DNA of 64,000 bases from Pseudomonas sp. WJP1 (lineage in GTDB: Bacteria; Pseudomonadota; Gammaproteobacteria; Pseudomonadales; Pseudomonadaceae): positions 3,956,501 to 4,020,500 of the forward strand of contig NZ_CP110128.1 of the NCBI RefSeq assembly GCF_028471945.1. The letters are read 5' to 3'. Of this stretch, positions 54,133-63,963 are shown piece after piece (position 1 is the stretch's first letter; each line of letters opens with the position of its first letter). The translations under genes and the position numbers were made by a program. The notes below the pieces were generated by a model. That model was not told the DNA's origin, did not search any database, and worked only from the letters and a program-made list of their open reading frames with translations.

Positions 54133-54774
54133 ATGCCCTACCTCACCCACACCCACCCTCGCCTGTCCGCCGCCACCACCCTCGGCGTCGCGGCAGGCAT
54201 CCTGGCCCCCTCCGACTCGATCATCGGCAAAATCCTCATCGGCTGGAACGTCGGGGTCTGGACCTATCTGCTCCTGATGTTCTGGCTCACCGTGCGCTCC
54301 AAGGCAACCGATGTGAAACGCATCGCCGAGATCGAAGACGAAAACGCCGGGCTGGTGCTGTTGGTGGTGTGCATCGCGGCGATTGCCAGCCTGGCGACCA
54401 TCGCCTTCGAGCTGGCGGGCAGCAAAGACCTGGAAACCACCCGCAAGCTGCTGCACTACGGCTTCACGGCGTTTACTGTCATCGGTTCCTGGTTGCTGAT
54501 CGGGGTGATTTTCAGCGTTCACTACGCGCGACTGTTTTACACCTGGGATGGCAAGGAACCGGCGCTACGTTTCGCCGAAGGTTTGACCACACCCAACTAC
54601 TGGGACTTTCTGTACTTCTCGTTCACCATCAGCGTGGCGGTACAGACCTCGGATGTCGGTGTAGCAACCCGTGATTTGCGCAAAATCGTACTGGCACAGT
54701 CGTTGATCGGTTTTCTGTTCAATACGGCGATTCTAGGGTTTTCCATCAACATTGCCGCGGGACTATTTGGATGA
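54133..54774 (+). CDS. DUF1345 membrane protein
   Basis: A 213-residue inner-membrane protein with about five or six helices. The conserved DUF1345 stretch [19 protein letters not shown] is near residues 157-175 and is followed by a helix with [14 protein letters not shown]. The domain looks like part of a small ion channel, but the function is not established. Its last 12 bases overlap the end of the convergent FN3 gene. Confidence 0.85.
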   Translation: MPYLTHTHPRLSAATTLGVAAGILAPSDSIIGKILIGWNVGVWTYLLLMFWLTVRSKATDVKRIAEIEDENAGLVLLVVCIAAIASLATIAFELAGSKDLETTRKLLHYGFTAFTVIGSWLLIGVIFSVHYARLFYTWDGKEPALRFAEGLTTPNYWDFLYFSFTISVAVQTSDVGVATRDLRKIVLAQSLIGFLFNTAILGFSINIAAGLFG

Positions 54775-56487
54775 CGGCAGCGCTGTTGCCTGGGTAAATT
54801 CAAGGTTGGTCGGCACGCTCGTTGACTCGCCTTCAACGATAACGTTGACAGTCACTGGCTCGGAGACGTTTGCCAACGGATCCATGGCGCATACCTCGAA
54901 GGTATACATGCCGGGCAGAAGATTAACGACAGTGTAGGTATTAAGCCTCGTGCTATCAAAGTACTCACGATTGTTATAGATAACGTATTCAAGTACATCG
55001 GTTTCATCTTCTGCAGCGTCCCAGCCCAATGTGACCGAATCGGCGCTCGAATCAATGCATCTTAAATTTTCCGGACGGCTGGGTGGCGTCACGTCCTTTT
55101 GCTCATGATAAATAGTTGTTGGCTCTGACATCTTCCCTACTGAATCATAAGCAAATATTTCAATAACATATTCAGTGCCCGGAATCAGATTCCGTAGCAC
55201 CGCAGAATTACTCACCATCGTGGTTTCGTAATGACCGCCGTCAAGCATGATCATTACCCCAACCGGCGGTAAGCTGCCACCCTCGGCAAGTGACCACTCC
55301 AGTCTGGCTGTCGTGGGTGCCAGGGCGGTAATGGCGGCTACCGGCGAAGGTAAAGGGTCATCCTCCGGCCCTGAGTGTCTAAACACAGTTCGCTCGCTGG
55401 GTATGGAAAGGTTCCCGTCCTTATCTTCCGCCCGTATATAGACACACTTGTATTTGCTGGGGCCTGTTCGAAGAATGCAATGGGTATTCACGGTAGTAAA
55501 AACACGTATACCGTTGAGCACTACCCTGTACCCGGTAACACCCGTATTCTCGCTTGCTGGCGCCCAAGTCAACTGTGCTGAGTCATGAGTAATATCACTA
55601 ACAACAGGTTTTCCGGGTTGGGTGGGCGATACGAGGTCATCCAACATGGTAGTAAACGTCGTCATTTCGGAGACTTGCAAACCCAGTTTAGCCAGGATCG
55701 TAAAGTGGAATTGATGTGGCGCTGGGCCAGGAGACAGCTCGGCAAGACTAAAGCTATAACCCAGAGGCCCGGCGGTGAACGGCTTCCCGTTAACTGTCCC
55801 CTCATGAGTGGGTAAACTCGCAAAACCAGGATCCCAGGTCAGTCTGCAGGTTCCAGCATTGTGCCGCAGCCTCAGATTGGCCGGGGCACGCAGCAAGGTC
55901 CTGAAAGTGGCCCACGCGGGATCGGACACACCTTGCTCGTTGATTGCGCAGATCTGCACTAAAAAACCGAAACTTGATTTCAAAAAACTCAAGTTGAAAC
56001 GAGTCTCTTTTGTCAGGCCAACCAGAAACCCATTCAGATAAATTCCATAACGTTTGATCTCGCCACTGTCGGTCGACGGTGCCCAGGTCAATGTCGCGGA
56101 TGAATACGTGATATTGCTCAGCTGTGGAGTGCCGGGCTTGTTAGGTCTGGTCTTGCAAAAATGACAGACGCTGGGCGTCGATACATTATCCCCTCCCGCT
56201 TTAGCGGTAACGTATACCAGATACTCGATATGTGTTTGCAAACCCGTTATTTCACAAGGCGGACGAACCACATGTTGTGTAGTAATGCCTTCGCCGTAGA
56301 CATCATAGCCAATGGCATCTGGGCATATACTGCACGTCGCGTAGGGTTCGTCCCAAGTCAACTCGGCGGTGTTGGGTGGTTTGCGCTGTGCTCGTATATT
56401 ACCGGGGGAGCAAATTCGCACCTCAGAGTTGGACACGGAATTAAATGGCTTTTCGGTCGGGCTGCCGAGGGGGTCGTAACTGCTCAA
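54763..56487 (-). CDS. Protein of six tandem fibronectin type III domains
   Basis: A 574-residue protein composed almost entirely of FN3 domains at about 27-112, 114-198, 199-283, 290-375, 380-465 and 469-555. Each has the LTW or LEW strand and a conserved Tyr. No signal peptide, catalytic domain or anchor is seen. The start is TTG 56487, with GAGGAG seven bases upstream; an ATG nearby is in another frame. The base composition is clearly more A/T-rich than that of neighbours, suggesting transfer. It may be an adhesin-like or substrate-binding protein exported by an unusual route. Confidence 0.78.
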   Translation of the reverse strand: MSSYDPLGSPTEKPFNSVSNSEVRICSPGNIRAQRKPPNTAELTWDEPYATCSICPDAIGYDVYGEGITTQHVVRPPCEITGLQTHIEYLVYVTAKAGGDNVSTPSVCHFCKTRPNKPGTPQLSNITYSSATLTWAPSTDSGEIKRYGIYLNGFLVGLTKETRFNLSFLKSSFGFLVQICAINEQGVSDPAWATFRTLLRAPANLRLRHNAGTCRLTWDPGFASLPTHEGTVNGKPFTAGPLGYSFSLAELSPGPAPHQFHFTILAKLGLQVSEMTTFTTMLDDLVSPTQPGKPVVSDITHDSAQLTWAPASENTGVTGYRVVLNGIRVFTTVNTHCILRTGPSKYKCVYIRAEDKDGNLSIPSERTVFRHSGPEDDPLPSPVAAITALAPTTARLEWSLAEGGSLPPVGVMIMLDGGHYETTMVSNSAVLRNLIPGTEYVIEIFAYDSVGKMSEPTTIYHEQKDVTPPSRPENLRCIDSSADSVTLGWDAAEDETDVLEYVIYNNREYFDSTRLNTYTVVNLLPGMYTFEVCAMDPLANVSEPVTVNVIVEGESTSVPTNLEFTQATALPSSK

Positions 56488-56689
56488 AGTGCATCTCCTC
56501 GCGCAAGTGATTCAATACAGTAAAACTGATACCTGTCGTGCGCACCACTATCAGACCTGATAGTGGTGCGGTTGGTTTGTCTGTGGTAAAGCCCATTGCA
56601 CAACATCGCTTTGCTTTCGAGCGCTAAATAACCGGGCAGTCCGTCTCACAGGTGTGAAGATCAGTCAAATCAATCTTCACAATCCACGG

Positions 56690-57196
56690 GCTAGCGCGCC
56701 TACGGCCTGACACCGGCGCTGTATCGCAAGCGCTGCTCAAATCGCCGCGCCCCTGGTGCTGCTGGTGGGCGCTGGCGCCGGCTCCTCGCTGATTCATTGG
56801 CCCATGCTGCAAACGGCCATGCAGTGGGCTGGCGTAGCGTGGCTGAGTCATCTGGCCTGGCAGATCTTCCGAGCCCCGGCCATGTCCATCACCACCCAGC
56901 GGACCGACGACCGTCTTGGACTGCTGGGCGCGGCGAGCCTGCAGTTGATCAACCCGAAAACCTGGATGATGGCACTGGCCGCGGTCAGTGTGTTCACGGG
57001 TGTAGGCGAAGATCGGCTAGTGCATCTGGCCTACCTGTCCCTGGCGTTTTTCCTGATTTCACTGCCGTGTCTCGGGGTTTGAGCGCTGCTCGGCGCCGGT
57101 ACCAGCCGCTGGTTGCGCTCACCCCGCGCGATGCAACGCTTCAATCGCTGCATGGGCCTGTTGTTGGCTTCGGCTTGGATGAGTGTGCTGGCCTGA
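56690..57196 (+). pseudogene. Broken LysE-family amino acid exporter
   Basis: The remnant of a LysE/RhtB-type exporter. In-frame LysE-like sequence can be followed from about 56740 (APLVLLVGAGAG) through NPKTWMMALAAVSVF to LPCLGV, where TGA at 57080-57082 interrupts it; it then continues in the same frame as ALLGAGTSRW to a second stop at 57194. The TGA probably replaces TGG (Trp). About the first 60 residues and the start codon are missing. Both lesions support a pseudogene. From 56488 to 56690 nothing else is recognised. Confidence 0.75.
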
Positions 57197-57268
57197 GCGC
57201 CGCCGGTCGGTATGAATCGATTCCGGGAGAAATCGGTACTTGACGGCACATTTGCTTTTGGTGTCTCC

Positions 57269-57282
57269 TGAAACCGGTTTCA
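57269..57282. promoter_or_regulatory. PtxS operator upstream of ptxS
   Basis: TGAAACCGGTTTCA is a perfect 14-bp palindrome and the known PtxS binding motif. It lies about 45 bases before the ptxS start, which fits autorepression relieved by 2-ketogluconate. Confidence 0.88.
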
Positions 57283-57327
57283 GCGCCATGCGCCAGCCTT
57301 ATAAATCCAATAACAAGGTTTCAGACC

Positions 57328-58356
57328 GTGAACGATTTCTCCGCCGCCCAGCGTAGCCGCGTGACCATGCTCGACGTGGCCGAACATGCCAAGGTCTCCA
57401 AGGCCAGCGTGTCACGGTTCATTGGCGAAGACCGCGCCCTGCTTTCCGATGCCATCGCCAAGCGCATCGAACAGGCCATTGCCGAACTGGGCTACCGCCC
57501 GAACCAGATGGCCCGCGGCTTGAAACGCGGGCGCACGCGCCTGATTGGCATGCTGGTGGCTGATATCCGCAACCCCTATTCGATTGCCGTGATGCACGGG
57601 GTGGAAACCGCCTGCCGTCAACATGGCTACAGCCTGGTGGTGTGCAACACCGACCGCGATGACGAGCAGGAACGCCAGCACCTGGCCCTGCTGCGCTCCT
57701 ACAACATCGAAGGCCTGATCGTGAACACCCTCGGCCATCACCGCGACGAATTGCATGAGCTGCATCGGGAAATGCCCCTGGTGCTGGTGGATCGCAAGGT
57801 CGAGCACCTCGAGAGCGACATGGTCGGGCTGGACAATCCGGCAGCCGTCGACATGGCCCTCGCCCATCTTGAAGAACGCGGGTACCGCGACGTCATGCTG
57901 GTGACCGAGCCTTTTGACGGCACCAGTTCGCGGATCGAACGGGTCAGCAGCTTCAAGGCGCGGATCGAGCAACGACCTGCACTTCGCGGGGCAATCACAG
58001 AAACCGGCAGCGAGCTGACGGCGAATCTGAAAACCTTTCTCGACACACCTGGCTCCGGCCCCAAAGCGCTGTTTTGCGCGAACGGGATTGCAGCGTTGGC
58101 CAGCACCCATTCATTGCGTGAACTTGGGTGTAACTTGTTCGAGGATGTGGGCCTGATTGCCCTGGACGACCTGGATTGGTACCCGTTGGTGGGCAGTGGC
58201 ATTACCGCCCTCGCCCAGCCGACCACCGAGATCGGCGCCAGCGCGTTTGAGTGTTTGCTCAGGCGTTTGCGTGGCGAAGATGGCCCGGTGCGGACGCTGG
58301 ATTTTTCGGCGCGGTTGATTGTGCGGGGGTCGACAACCTTGGGTGTTCCAACATGA
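57328..58356 (+). CDS. ptxS: PtxS, LacI-family repressor of 2-ketogluconate genes
   Basis: A 342-residue LacI/GalR-type regulator. The helix-turn-helix [19 protein letters not shown] is at 14-32, with the hinge helix near [10 protein letters not shown], followed by a periplasmic-binding-protein-like effector domain. PtxS represses the kgu genes and releases DNA upon binding 2-ketogluconate. The two flanking TGAAACCGGTTTCA sites and the downstream kguEKTD genes support the name. Confidence 0.92.
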   Translation: MNDFSAAQRSRVTMLDVAEHAKVSKASVSRFIGEDRALLSDAIAKRIEQAIAELGYRPNQMARGLKRGRTRLIGMLVADIRNPYSIAVMHGVETACRQHGYSLVVCNTDRDDEQERQHLALLRSYNIEGLIVNTLGHHRDELHELHREMPLVLVDRKVEHLESDMVGLDNPAAVDMALAHLEERGYRDVMLVTEPFDGTSSRIERVSSFKARIEQRPALRGAITETGSELTANLKTFLDTPGSGPKALFCANGIAALASTHSLRELGCNLFEDVGLIALDDLDWYPLVGSGITALAQPTTEIGASAFECLLRRLRGEDGPVRTLDFSARLIVRGSTTLGVPT

Positions 58357-58362
58357 GGTCCC

Positions 58363-58389
58363 TTTCGCGGGCAAGCCTCGCTCCTACAT
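58363..58389. repeat. Single REP unit
   Basis: TTTCGCGGGCAAGCCTCGCT followed by CCTACAT is a solitary GTAGGAGC-type REP between ptxS and the second PtxS operator. Confidence 0.7.
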
Positions 58390-58431
58390 AGACACGGCTT
58401 CAAGATCATCGCCTATTTTTTTGAACAAAAA

Positions 58432-58445
58432 TGAAACCGGTTTCA
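58432..58445. promoter_or_regulatory. PtxS operator upstream of kguE
   Basis: A second copy of TGAAACCGGTTTCA, identical to the one before ptxS, lies 15 bases before the kguE start. It should allow repression of the kguEKTD transcript by roadblock or promoter occlusion. Confidence 0.88.
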
Positions 58446-58459
58446 GAGGTAAAAAAACA

Positions 58460-59242
58460 ATGAATAAACCCGCCGTTTCCATCAGCCTTTCCAGCTATGG
58501 CGCCGACCTTGTCCGCCAACGCGGTCAAGGCAGCTTCATCGAAATCCTGGCTCTCGCCGGCGCCACGCGCATCGAATGGCGCGAAGAATTACTGACCCGT
58601 GAAAATCCTGCGCAACTGGCCGAAGCGACGCGCTCCGAGGGCCTGGAAAGTGTGTATTCCTCGCCCATGGAGCTGTGGCTGGCCGGTCAGTCCAAACCCA
58701 ACCTTGAATTGATTGCCGCCCTGCAACGGGCCCAGGCTTTTGGCGCCAGATGGCTGAAAGTGTCGCTGGGCTATTTCACCGACAACAGCGATCTGCAAAC
58801 CCTCGCCCAGCTGTTGAGCGAAAGTGTCGTGCAGTTACTGGTGGAAAACGACCAGACCCTGCACGGCGGTCGCATCGAACCCTTCCAGCGTTTTTTCGAT
58901 GAAGTCGAGCAGCACAACCTGCCGATCAAGATGACCTTCGACATCGGCAACTGGCACTGGCAGGACCAGTCGCCCGCCAGCGCCGCACGATTGCTCGGAC
59001 GCCATGTGGGTTATGTGCACTGCAAGGCGGTGACCCGTCGCGCCGACGGCAAACTGGTCGCCATCCCGCCCGCTGCCAGCGACTTGCAACAGTGGGAAGA
59101 GCTGCTGCGGCACATGGCACAAGGCGTCATGCGCGCGGCGGAATATCCGCTGCAAGGCGATGACCTGGTGCAGTTGACCCGCGAACACGTCGCCGCCCTC
59201 GCCCACCTGGGCCAAGCGCAGCGGGAGAACGCCCATGTCTAA
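58460..59242 (+). CDS. kguE: KguE, sugar phosphate isomerase/epimerase-like protein
   Basis: A 260-residue protein of the xylose-isomerase-like TIM-barrel family. Metal ligands of the fold are suggested by Glu in LLVENDQ, Asp in [12 protein letters not shown] and His in YVHCKAV. It is the first gene of the 2-ketogluconate operon; its exact reaction is not settled. ATG 58460 follows AGAGGTAAAAAAACA; the upstream in-frame stretch runs through the operator and was rejected. Overlaps kguK by 8 bases. Confidence 0.88.
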   Translation: MNKPAVSISLSSYGADLVRQRGQGSFIEILALAGATRIEWREELLTRENPAQLAEATRSEGLESVYSSPMELWLAGQSKPNLELIAALQRAQAFGARWLKVSLGYFTDNSDLQTLAQLLSESVVQLLVENDQTLHGGRIEPFQRFFDEVEQHNLPIKMTFDIGNWHWQDQSPASAARLLGRHVGYVHCKAVTRRADGKLVAIPPAASDLQQWEELLRHMAQGVMRAAEYPLQGDDLVQLTREHVAALAHLGQAQRENAHV

Positions 59243-60209
59243 GATCGATATTCTGTCGTTCGGCGAAACCATGGCAATGTTCGTCGCCGAACAGGCCGGC
59301 GATCTGTCCAGTGTCAGCTCTTTCCACAAGCGCATTGCCGGGGCCGACAGCAATGTCGCCATTGGCTTGTCGCGCCTCGGGTTCAAGGTGGCCTGGTTGA
59401 GTCGGGTGGGTGCCGATTCCCTGGGCCGGTTTGTCATCGACACGCTGGAAAAGGAGGGCCTGGATTGCCGCCACGTCGACATAGACCCTGCCCATCCCAC
59501 CGGTTTCCAGCTCAAGTCCCGCGCCGAGGATGGCAGCGACCCCGCCGTCGAGTACTTCCGCCGCGGTTCGGCGGCCAGCCACCTGTCGCCGCACTCGATC
59601 GCGCCCCAATTGCTCAAGGCCCGGCACCTGCATGCCACCGGCATCCCACCGGCGCTGTCGGAAAGCGCACGGCAGATGTCGTTCGAATTGATGACGCGCA
59701 TGCGCGAGGCCGGGCGCAGCGTGTCGTTCGATCCGAACCTGCGCCCGAGCCTGTGGGCCAGCGAGCAACAGATGATCAGCGAAATCAACCGCCTGGCCGC
59801 CCTTGCCCATTGGGTGTTGCCGGGGCTGAGTGAGGGGCGCCTGCTCACCGGTTTCGAAGACCCGGCCGACATCGCCCAGTTTTACCTCGACCAGGGCGCC
59901 GAGGCCGTGGCGATCAAACTCGGCCCGCATGGCGCTTACTACCGCACGCACCTGGATGCCGGCTTTGTCGACGGCGTGCCGGTGAAAACCGTGGTCGATA
60001 CCGTCGGTGCCGGTGATGGCTTTGCCGTCGGTATGATCAGCGCCCTGCTCGAAAACCACAGTTTTGCCGAGGCCGTGAAGCGCGCCAACTGGATTGGCAG
60101 CCGGGCGGTGCAGAGTCGTGGGGATATGGAGGGGTTGCCGACCCGGGCTGAAATGACCGCTGAATTTGAGGCCGCTGTTCGCGAGCAAGCTTCGCTCCTA
60201 CAGGCCTAG
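59235..60209 (+). CDS. kguK: KguK, 2-ketogluconate kinase
   Basis: A 324-residue PfkB-family kinase. The C-terminal signature [18 protein letters not shown] carries the catalytic Asp and anion hole. It phosphorylates 2-ketogluconate to 2-keto-6-phosphogluconate. The last codons (from about 60178, [10 protein letters not shown]) are read from a REP sequence, so the gene has probably been extended or replaced at its 3' end by the repeat. Confidence 0.92.
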   Translation: MSKIDILSFGETMAMFVAEQAGDLSSVSSFHKRIAGADSNVAIGLSRLGFKVAWLSRVGADSLGRFVIDTLEKEGLDCRHVDIDPAHPTGFQLKSRAEDGSDPAVEYFRRGSAASHLSPHSIAPQLLKARHLHATGIPPALSESARQMSFELMTRMREAGRSVSFDPNLRPSLWASEQQMISEINRLAALAHWVLPGLSEGRLLTGFEDPADIAQFYLDQGAEAVAIKLGPHGAYYRTHLDAGFVDGVPVKTVVDTVGAGDGFAVGMISALLENHSFAEAVKRANWIGSRAVQSRGDMEGLPTRAEMTAEFEAAVREQASLLQA

Positions 60210-60260
60210 CGCAGGTCCTGTAGGAGCGTGCGGGCGGCGTTCCGACTTGCCCGCGAAGGG
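60178..60260. repeat. REP pair overlapping the end of kguK
   Basis: TTCGCGAGCAAGCTTCGCTC (60178) and CTGTAGGAGCGTGCGGGCGG (60218) are inverted REP units. The left unit lies inside the kguK coding sequence and supplies its last codons. Confidence 0.82.
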
Positions 60261-60331
60261 GCCGGCACAGTCTCTGTAGATTTAAAACCGTTACCTGCTG
60301 CGACAAAAACAACAAGCTCAGGAGCATCACC

Positions 60332-61627
60332 ATGAAAACCGCAACGCTCGCCACCCGCCGCTGGTGGTACATCATGCCCATCGTGTTCATCACCTACAGC
60401 CTGGCGTATCTGGATCGCGCCAACTACGGGTTCGCCGCCGCCTCCGGCATGGCGGCGGACTTGATGATCACTCCGGGCCTGTCATCCATGCTCGGCGCGC
60501 TGTTCTTCCTCGGCTACTTTTTCTTCCAGGTGCCGGGGGCAATCTACGCCCAGAAACACAGTGTGAAGAAGCTGATTTTCGTCAGCCTGATCCTCTGGGG
60601 CAGCCTGGCAACCCTGACCGGGATCGTCTCCAATGCCTACTGGCTGATCGTCATCCGCTTCATGCTTGGCGTGGTCGAGGCCGCGGTGATGCCGGCGATG
60701 CTGATCTACCTGTGCCACTGGTTCACCCGCGCCGAACGCTCGCGGGCCAACACCTTCCTGATCCTTGGCAACCCGGTGACCATGCTGTGGATGTCGGTGG
60801 TCTCGGGTTATCTGGTGCAGCATTACAGCTGGCGCTGGATGTTCATCGTCGAAGGCCTGCCGGCAGTGCTCTGGGCCTTCATCTGGTGGCGCCTGGCCGA
60901 TGATCGTCCGTCCCAGGCCAAGTGGCTCAACGACCAGGAAAAGCAGGACCTGGAAAGCGCCCTGGCCGCCGAACAGGTCGGCATCAAGGCGGTGAAGAAC
61001 TACGCCGAAGCCTTCCGCTCGCCGAAAGTCATCCTCCTGGCCTTGCAGTTTTTCTGCTGGAGCATCGGCGTCTACGGCTTCGTGCTGTGGCTGCCATCGA
61101 TCCTCAAGGCCGGTGCGCAGATGGACATGGTGCAGGCGGGCTGGCTGTCGGCGCTGCCTTACCTGGCAGCGGTGATCGGCATGCTGCTGGTGTCCTGGGG
61201 CTCGGACAAACTGCAAAAACGCAAACGCTTCGTCTGGCCGCCGCTGCTGATCGCCTCGTTCGCGTTCTATGGCTCCTACGCCCTGGGCGCCGAACATTTC
61301 TGGTGGTCCTACACCTTGCTGGTGATTGCCGGCGCCTGCATGTACGCACCTTACGGGCCGTTCTTCGCGATCATCCCGGAGATCCTTCCGGCCAACGTCG
61401 CCGGCGGCGCGATGGCGCTGATCAACAGCATGGGCGCGCTGGGTTCGTTCGGCGGCTCCTACCTGGTCGGCTATCTGAACAGCTCCACCGGCTCGCCGGG
61501 TGCCTCGTACCTGTTGATGAGCGGCGCGTTGATGCTCTCGGTGGTGCTGACGATTTGCCTCAAGCCCGGCGCCAGTGACCGGGAGCGGCCCACGGTCGCA
61601 TTAACCCGCACCGCTGCACACTCCTGA
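60332..61627 (+). CDS. kguT: KguT, 2-ketogluconate MFS transporter
   Basis: A 431-residue major facilitator (anion:cation symporter family) with 12 helices. YLDRANYGFA in the first helix and the loop GAIYAQKHSVKKLIF are family features. It imports 2-ketogluconate. It lies in the middle of the kgu cluster, separated from kguK by a REP pair and a 70-base leader. Confidence 0.9.
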   Translation: MKTATLATRRWWYIMPIVFITYSLAYLDRANYGFAAASGMAADLMITPGLSSMLGALFFLGYFFFQVPGAIYAQKHSVKKLIFVSLILWGSLATLTGIVSNAYWLIVIRFMLGVVEAAVMPAMLIYLCHWFTRAERSRANTFLILGNPVTMLWMSVVSGYLVQHYSWRWMFIVEGLPAVLWAFIWWRLADDRPSQAKWLNDQEKQDLESALAAEQVGIKAVKNYAEAFRSPKVILLALQFFCWSIGVYGFVLWLPSILKAGAQMDMVQAGWLSALPYLAAVIGMLLVSWGSDKLQKRKRFVWPPLLIASFAFYGSYALGAEHFWWSYTLLVIAGACMYAPYGPFFAIIPEILPANVAGGAMALINSMGALGSFGGSYLVGYLNSSTGSPGASYLLMSGALMLSVVLTICLKPGASDRERPTVALTRTAAHS

Positions 61628-61632
61628 ATTGG

Positions 61633-62619
61633 ATGACGACAATGAAAAAGAAGGTTGTTCTGTACAAGAAACTCTCGCCGCTGCTGATGGCCCGCTTGCA
61701 CGAGCAGGCCGAAGTGATCCTGATCGAAAACCTCGACGCCGATGGCCTGGCCCGATTGCGCGATGCCCTGCCCCGCGCTCACGGCTTGCTCGGTGCCAGC
61801 CTGAAGCTGGATGCCGAACTGCTCGACCTGGCACCCGACCTTGAAGCCATCGCCAGCGTCTCGGTGGGCGTCGACAACTACGACATCGACTACCTGACCG
61901 AGCGGCGCATCCTGCTGAGTAACACGCCGGACGTGCTCACCGAAACCACTGCCGATACCGGTTTTGCGTTGATTCTCGCGACCGCCCGACGCGTGGTGGA
62001 ACTGGCAAACATGGTACGAGCCGGTCAATGGATTCGTAACCTCGGCCCCGCGCATTTCGGCAGCGACGTGCACGGCAAAACCCTGGGCATCATCGGCATG
62101 GGGCGCATCGGCGAGGCACTGGCCCAGCGTGGGCATTGCGGTTTCGGCATGCCGGTGATCTATCACAGCCATTCGCCGAAACCGGCGGTTGAACAGCGTT
62201 TCAATGCGCAATACCGCAGCCTGGACGAGCTGTTGCTGCAGGCGGACTTCGTGTGCCTGACCTTGCCGCTGACCGCTGAAACCGAAGGGTTGATCGGTGT
62301 TGAACAGTTTGCGCTGATGCGCCCCGAAACCATCTTCATCAACATCTCCCGGGGCAAGGTGGTGGATGAAGCGGCGTTGATCGAGGCCTTGAGTGCGGGG
62401 CAGATTCGCGCGGCGGGGCTGGATGTGTTTGAGCGCGAGCCGCTTAACCTCGACTCGCCGCTGTTGCAGATGGACAACGTAGTGGCAACGCCGCACATGG
62501 GCTCGGCGACCCATGAAACACGGGAGGCGATGGCCCGGTGTGCGGTGGACAATCTGTTGGCGGCGTTGGCGGGTGAGCGGCCGGCTAATCTGGTGAATGT
62601 GCGGGCGTGGAAGGCTTGA
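61633..62619 (+). CDS. kguD: KguD, 2-keto-6-phosphogluconate reductase
   Basis: A 328-residue D-2-hydroxyacid dehydrogenase. The Rossmann motif is GIIGMGRIGEA. The catalytic residues are Arg in NISRGKVVDE, Glu in DVFEREPLN and His in TPHMGSATHE. It reduces 2-keto-6-phosphogluconate to 6-phosphogluconate, which enters the Entner-Doudoroff pathway. ATG 61633 is given; ATG 61642 (MKKKVVLYKK) has a slightly better spaced GGA. It follows kguT by 5 bases. Confidence 0.92.
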   Translation: MTTMKKKVVLYKKLSPLLMARLHEQAEVILIENLDADGLARLRDALPRAHGLLGASLKLDAELLDLAPDLEAIASVSVGVDNYDIDYLTERRILLSNTPDVLTETTADTGFALILATARRVVELANMVRAGQWIRNLGPAHFGSDVHGKTLGIIGMGRIGEALAQRGHCGFGMPVIYHSHSPKPAVEQRFNAQYRSLDELLLQADFVCLTLPLTAETEGLIGVEQFALMRPETIFINISRGKVVDEAALIEALSAGQIRAAGLDVFEREPLNLDSPLLQMDNVVATPHMGSATHETREAMARCAVDNLLAALAGERPANLVNVRAWKA

Positions 62620-62643
62620 GGGATTTGTTGTTTGTCAGATAGC

Positions 62644-62757
62644 TATCGCGAGCAGGCTCGCTCCCACAGGACCTGATGCGGGCACAAATTTTGTGACCTC
62701 CACCGAACACTGTGGGAGCGAGCCGGCTCCGGGCGGCGTTCCGACGATTAGGCCGGC
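62644..62757. repeat. REP pair between kguD and aruH
   Basis: TATCGCGAGCAGGCTCGCTC (62644) and CTGTGGGAGCGAGCCGGCTC (62710) are inverted GTGGGAGC-type REP units; the right one runs into GGGCGGCGTTCCGACG, a fragment of the GTAGGAGC-type unit, so the element is a hybrid. Confidence 0.78.
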
Positions 62758-62775
62758 AATGCCTACACAAATCTG

Positions 62776-63963
62776 TCAGGCCCGCCGCGCCTCCAGCAGA
62801 TCCATGGCACACAGCGCAATCCGCCGACAGGCATCCGCCAGTTTGCGCTGATCCACCACCAGGCCGATGCGGATATGCCCCGCCGCGCTCGGCCCGAACG
62901 CCTCACCTGCCAGCACCGACACGCCATACCCCTCCAGCAGCCGCTCGGCGAAATGCTGGGCAGACAACCCGGTCTGGCGCACGTCGGCCATCACGAACAT
63001 CCCGCCGTCCGGGCGAATGGCCCGGATGCCCGGGCATTGGTTCAGGCTGGTACACACCAGGTCGCGGCGCTGGCGATATTCTTCGCGCATCATTGCCACC
63101 TCCGGCAGGTCTTCATCCAGCGCCAGCTGCGCCGCCTTCTGGACGAACTCTGGAATGCCAAACAGCATGCTCAAAGAGAGATGCTCCAGATGGTCGTTCA
63201 AGAGTTTGGGCCCGATCACCCAACCCACGCGCCAGCCGCTCATGGCGTGGGATTTGGACAGGCTGTCGATGGTCGCGGTGCGCTCGGCCATGCCCGGCAG
63301 GCTGGCCGGGCTGATGTGCTCGCCCTCGTACAGCAGATCACCGTAGACCTCGTCGCTGATCAACCACAAGTCGTGGCGCACACACAGCAAGGCCAGCTCC
63401 TGCCAGATCATCAGCGACAAACTGGCCCCAGAAGGGTTGTTCGGGCTGTTGAGCAGTATCGCCCGGGTCCTGGGGGTGATGCGGGCCGCCACATCCGCCG
63501 GATCGACCCGAAACCCGTTCTCGGGACGCACCGGCACCGGCACCACGGTGGCACCGCACGCGCCGAACACACCTTCATACGTCACGTACATCGGCTCGGC
63601 GACGATCACTTCGTCGCCCGGATCGAGCAGGCACTGCGCGACCGAGTACACCGCGCATTGCGCGCCGGGCATCACGATCACATGGTCGGCATCCACCACC
63701 TGGCCACTGCGACGCCGATGACGGCGGGCAATGCTGTCGCGCAACCCCCGACTGCCGCGCACTTGTGAGTAATGGGTGTCGCCCGCCAGCAAACTGTCGA
63801 TGGCGGCCTGGATGATGGGTCTGGGTGTATCGAAATCAGGGTCGCCGACCGACAGCAGCAGTATGTCGACACCCTGTTCGCGCATTTGCAGAGCGCGGTC
63901 ATGAATCTGCCAGGCCGCGGCGCCTTCACCGGCGATGCGTTGGGTCAAACCTGAATAGCGCAT
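62776..63963 (-). CDS. aruH: AruH, arginine:pyruvate transaminase
   Basis: A 395-residue PLP-dependent class I/II aminotransferase. The PLP lysine is Lys237 in SLSKSHAMSGWRVGW, with NSPNNPSGA and SDEVYGDLL as further cofactor motifs. The sequence closely follows my memory of P. aeruginosa AruH. It starts catabolism of arginine by transferring its amino group to pyruvate, giving 2-ketoarginine and alanine. ATG 63963 (MRYSGLTQRI) follows GGAG; a longer frame to 63996 was rejected. aruI and regulators, if present, lie beyond the window. Confidence 0.87.
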   Translation of the reverse strand: MRYSGLTQRIAGEGAAAWQIHDRALQMREQGVDILLLSVGDPDFDTPRPIIQAAIDSLLAGDTHYSQVRGSRGLRDSIARRHRRRSGQVVDADHVIVMPGAQCAVYSVAQCLLDPGDEVIVAEPMYVTYEGVFGACGATVVPVPVRPENGFRVDPADVAARITPRTRAILLNSPNNPSGASLSLMIWQELALLCVRHDLWLISDEVYGDLLYEGEHISPASLPGMAERTATIDSLSKSHAMSGWRVGWVIGPKLLNDHLEHLSLSMLFGIPEFVQKAAQLALDEDLPEVAMMREEYRQRRDLVCTSLNQCPGIRAIRPDGGMFVMADVRQTGLSAQHFAERLLEGYGVSVLAGEAFGPSAAGHIRIGLVVDQRKLADACRRIALCAMDLLEARRA

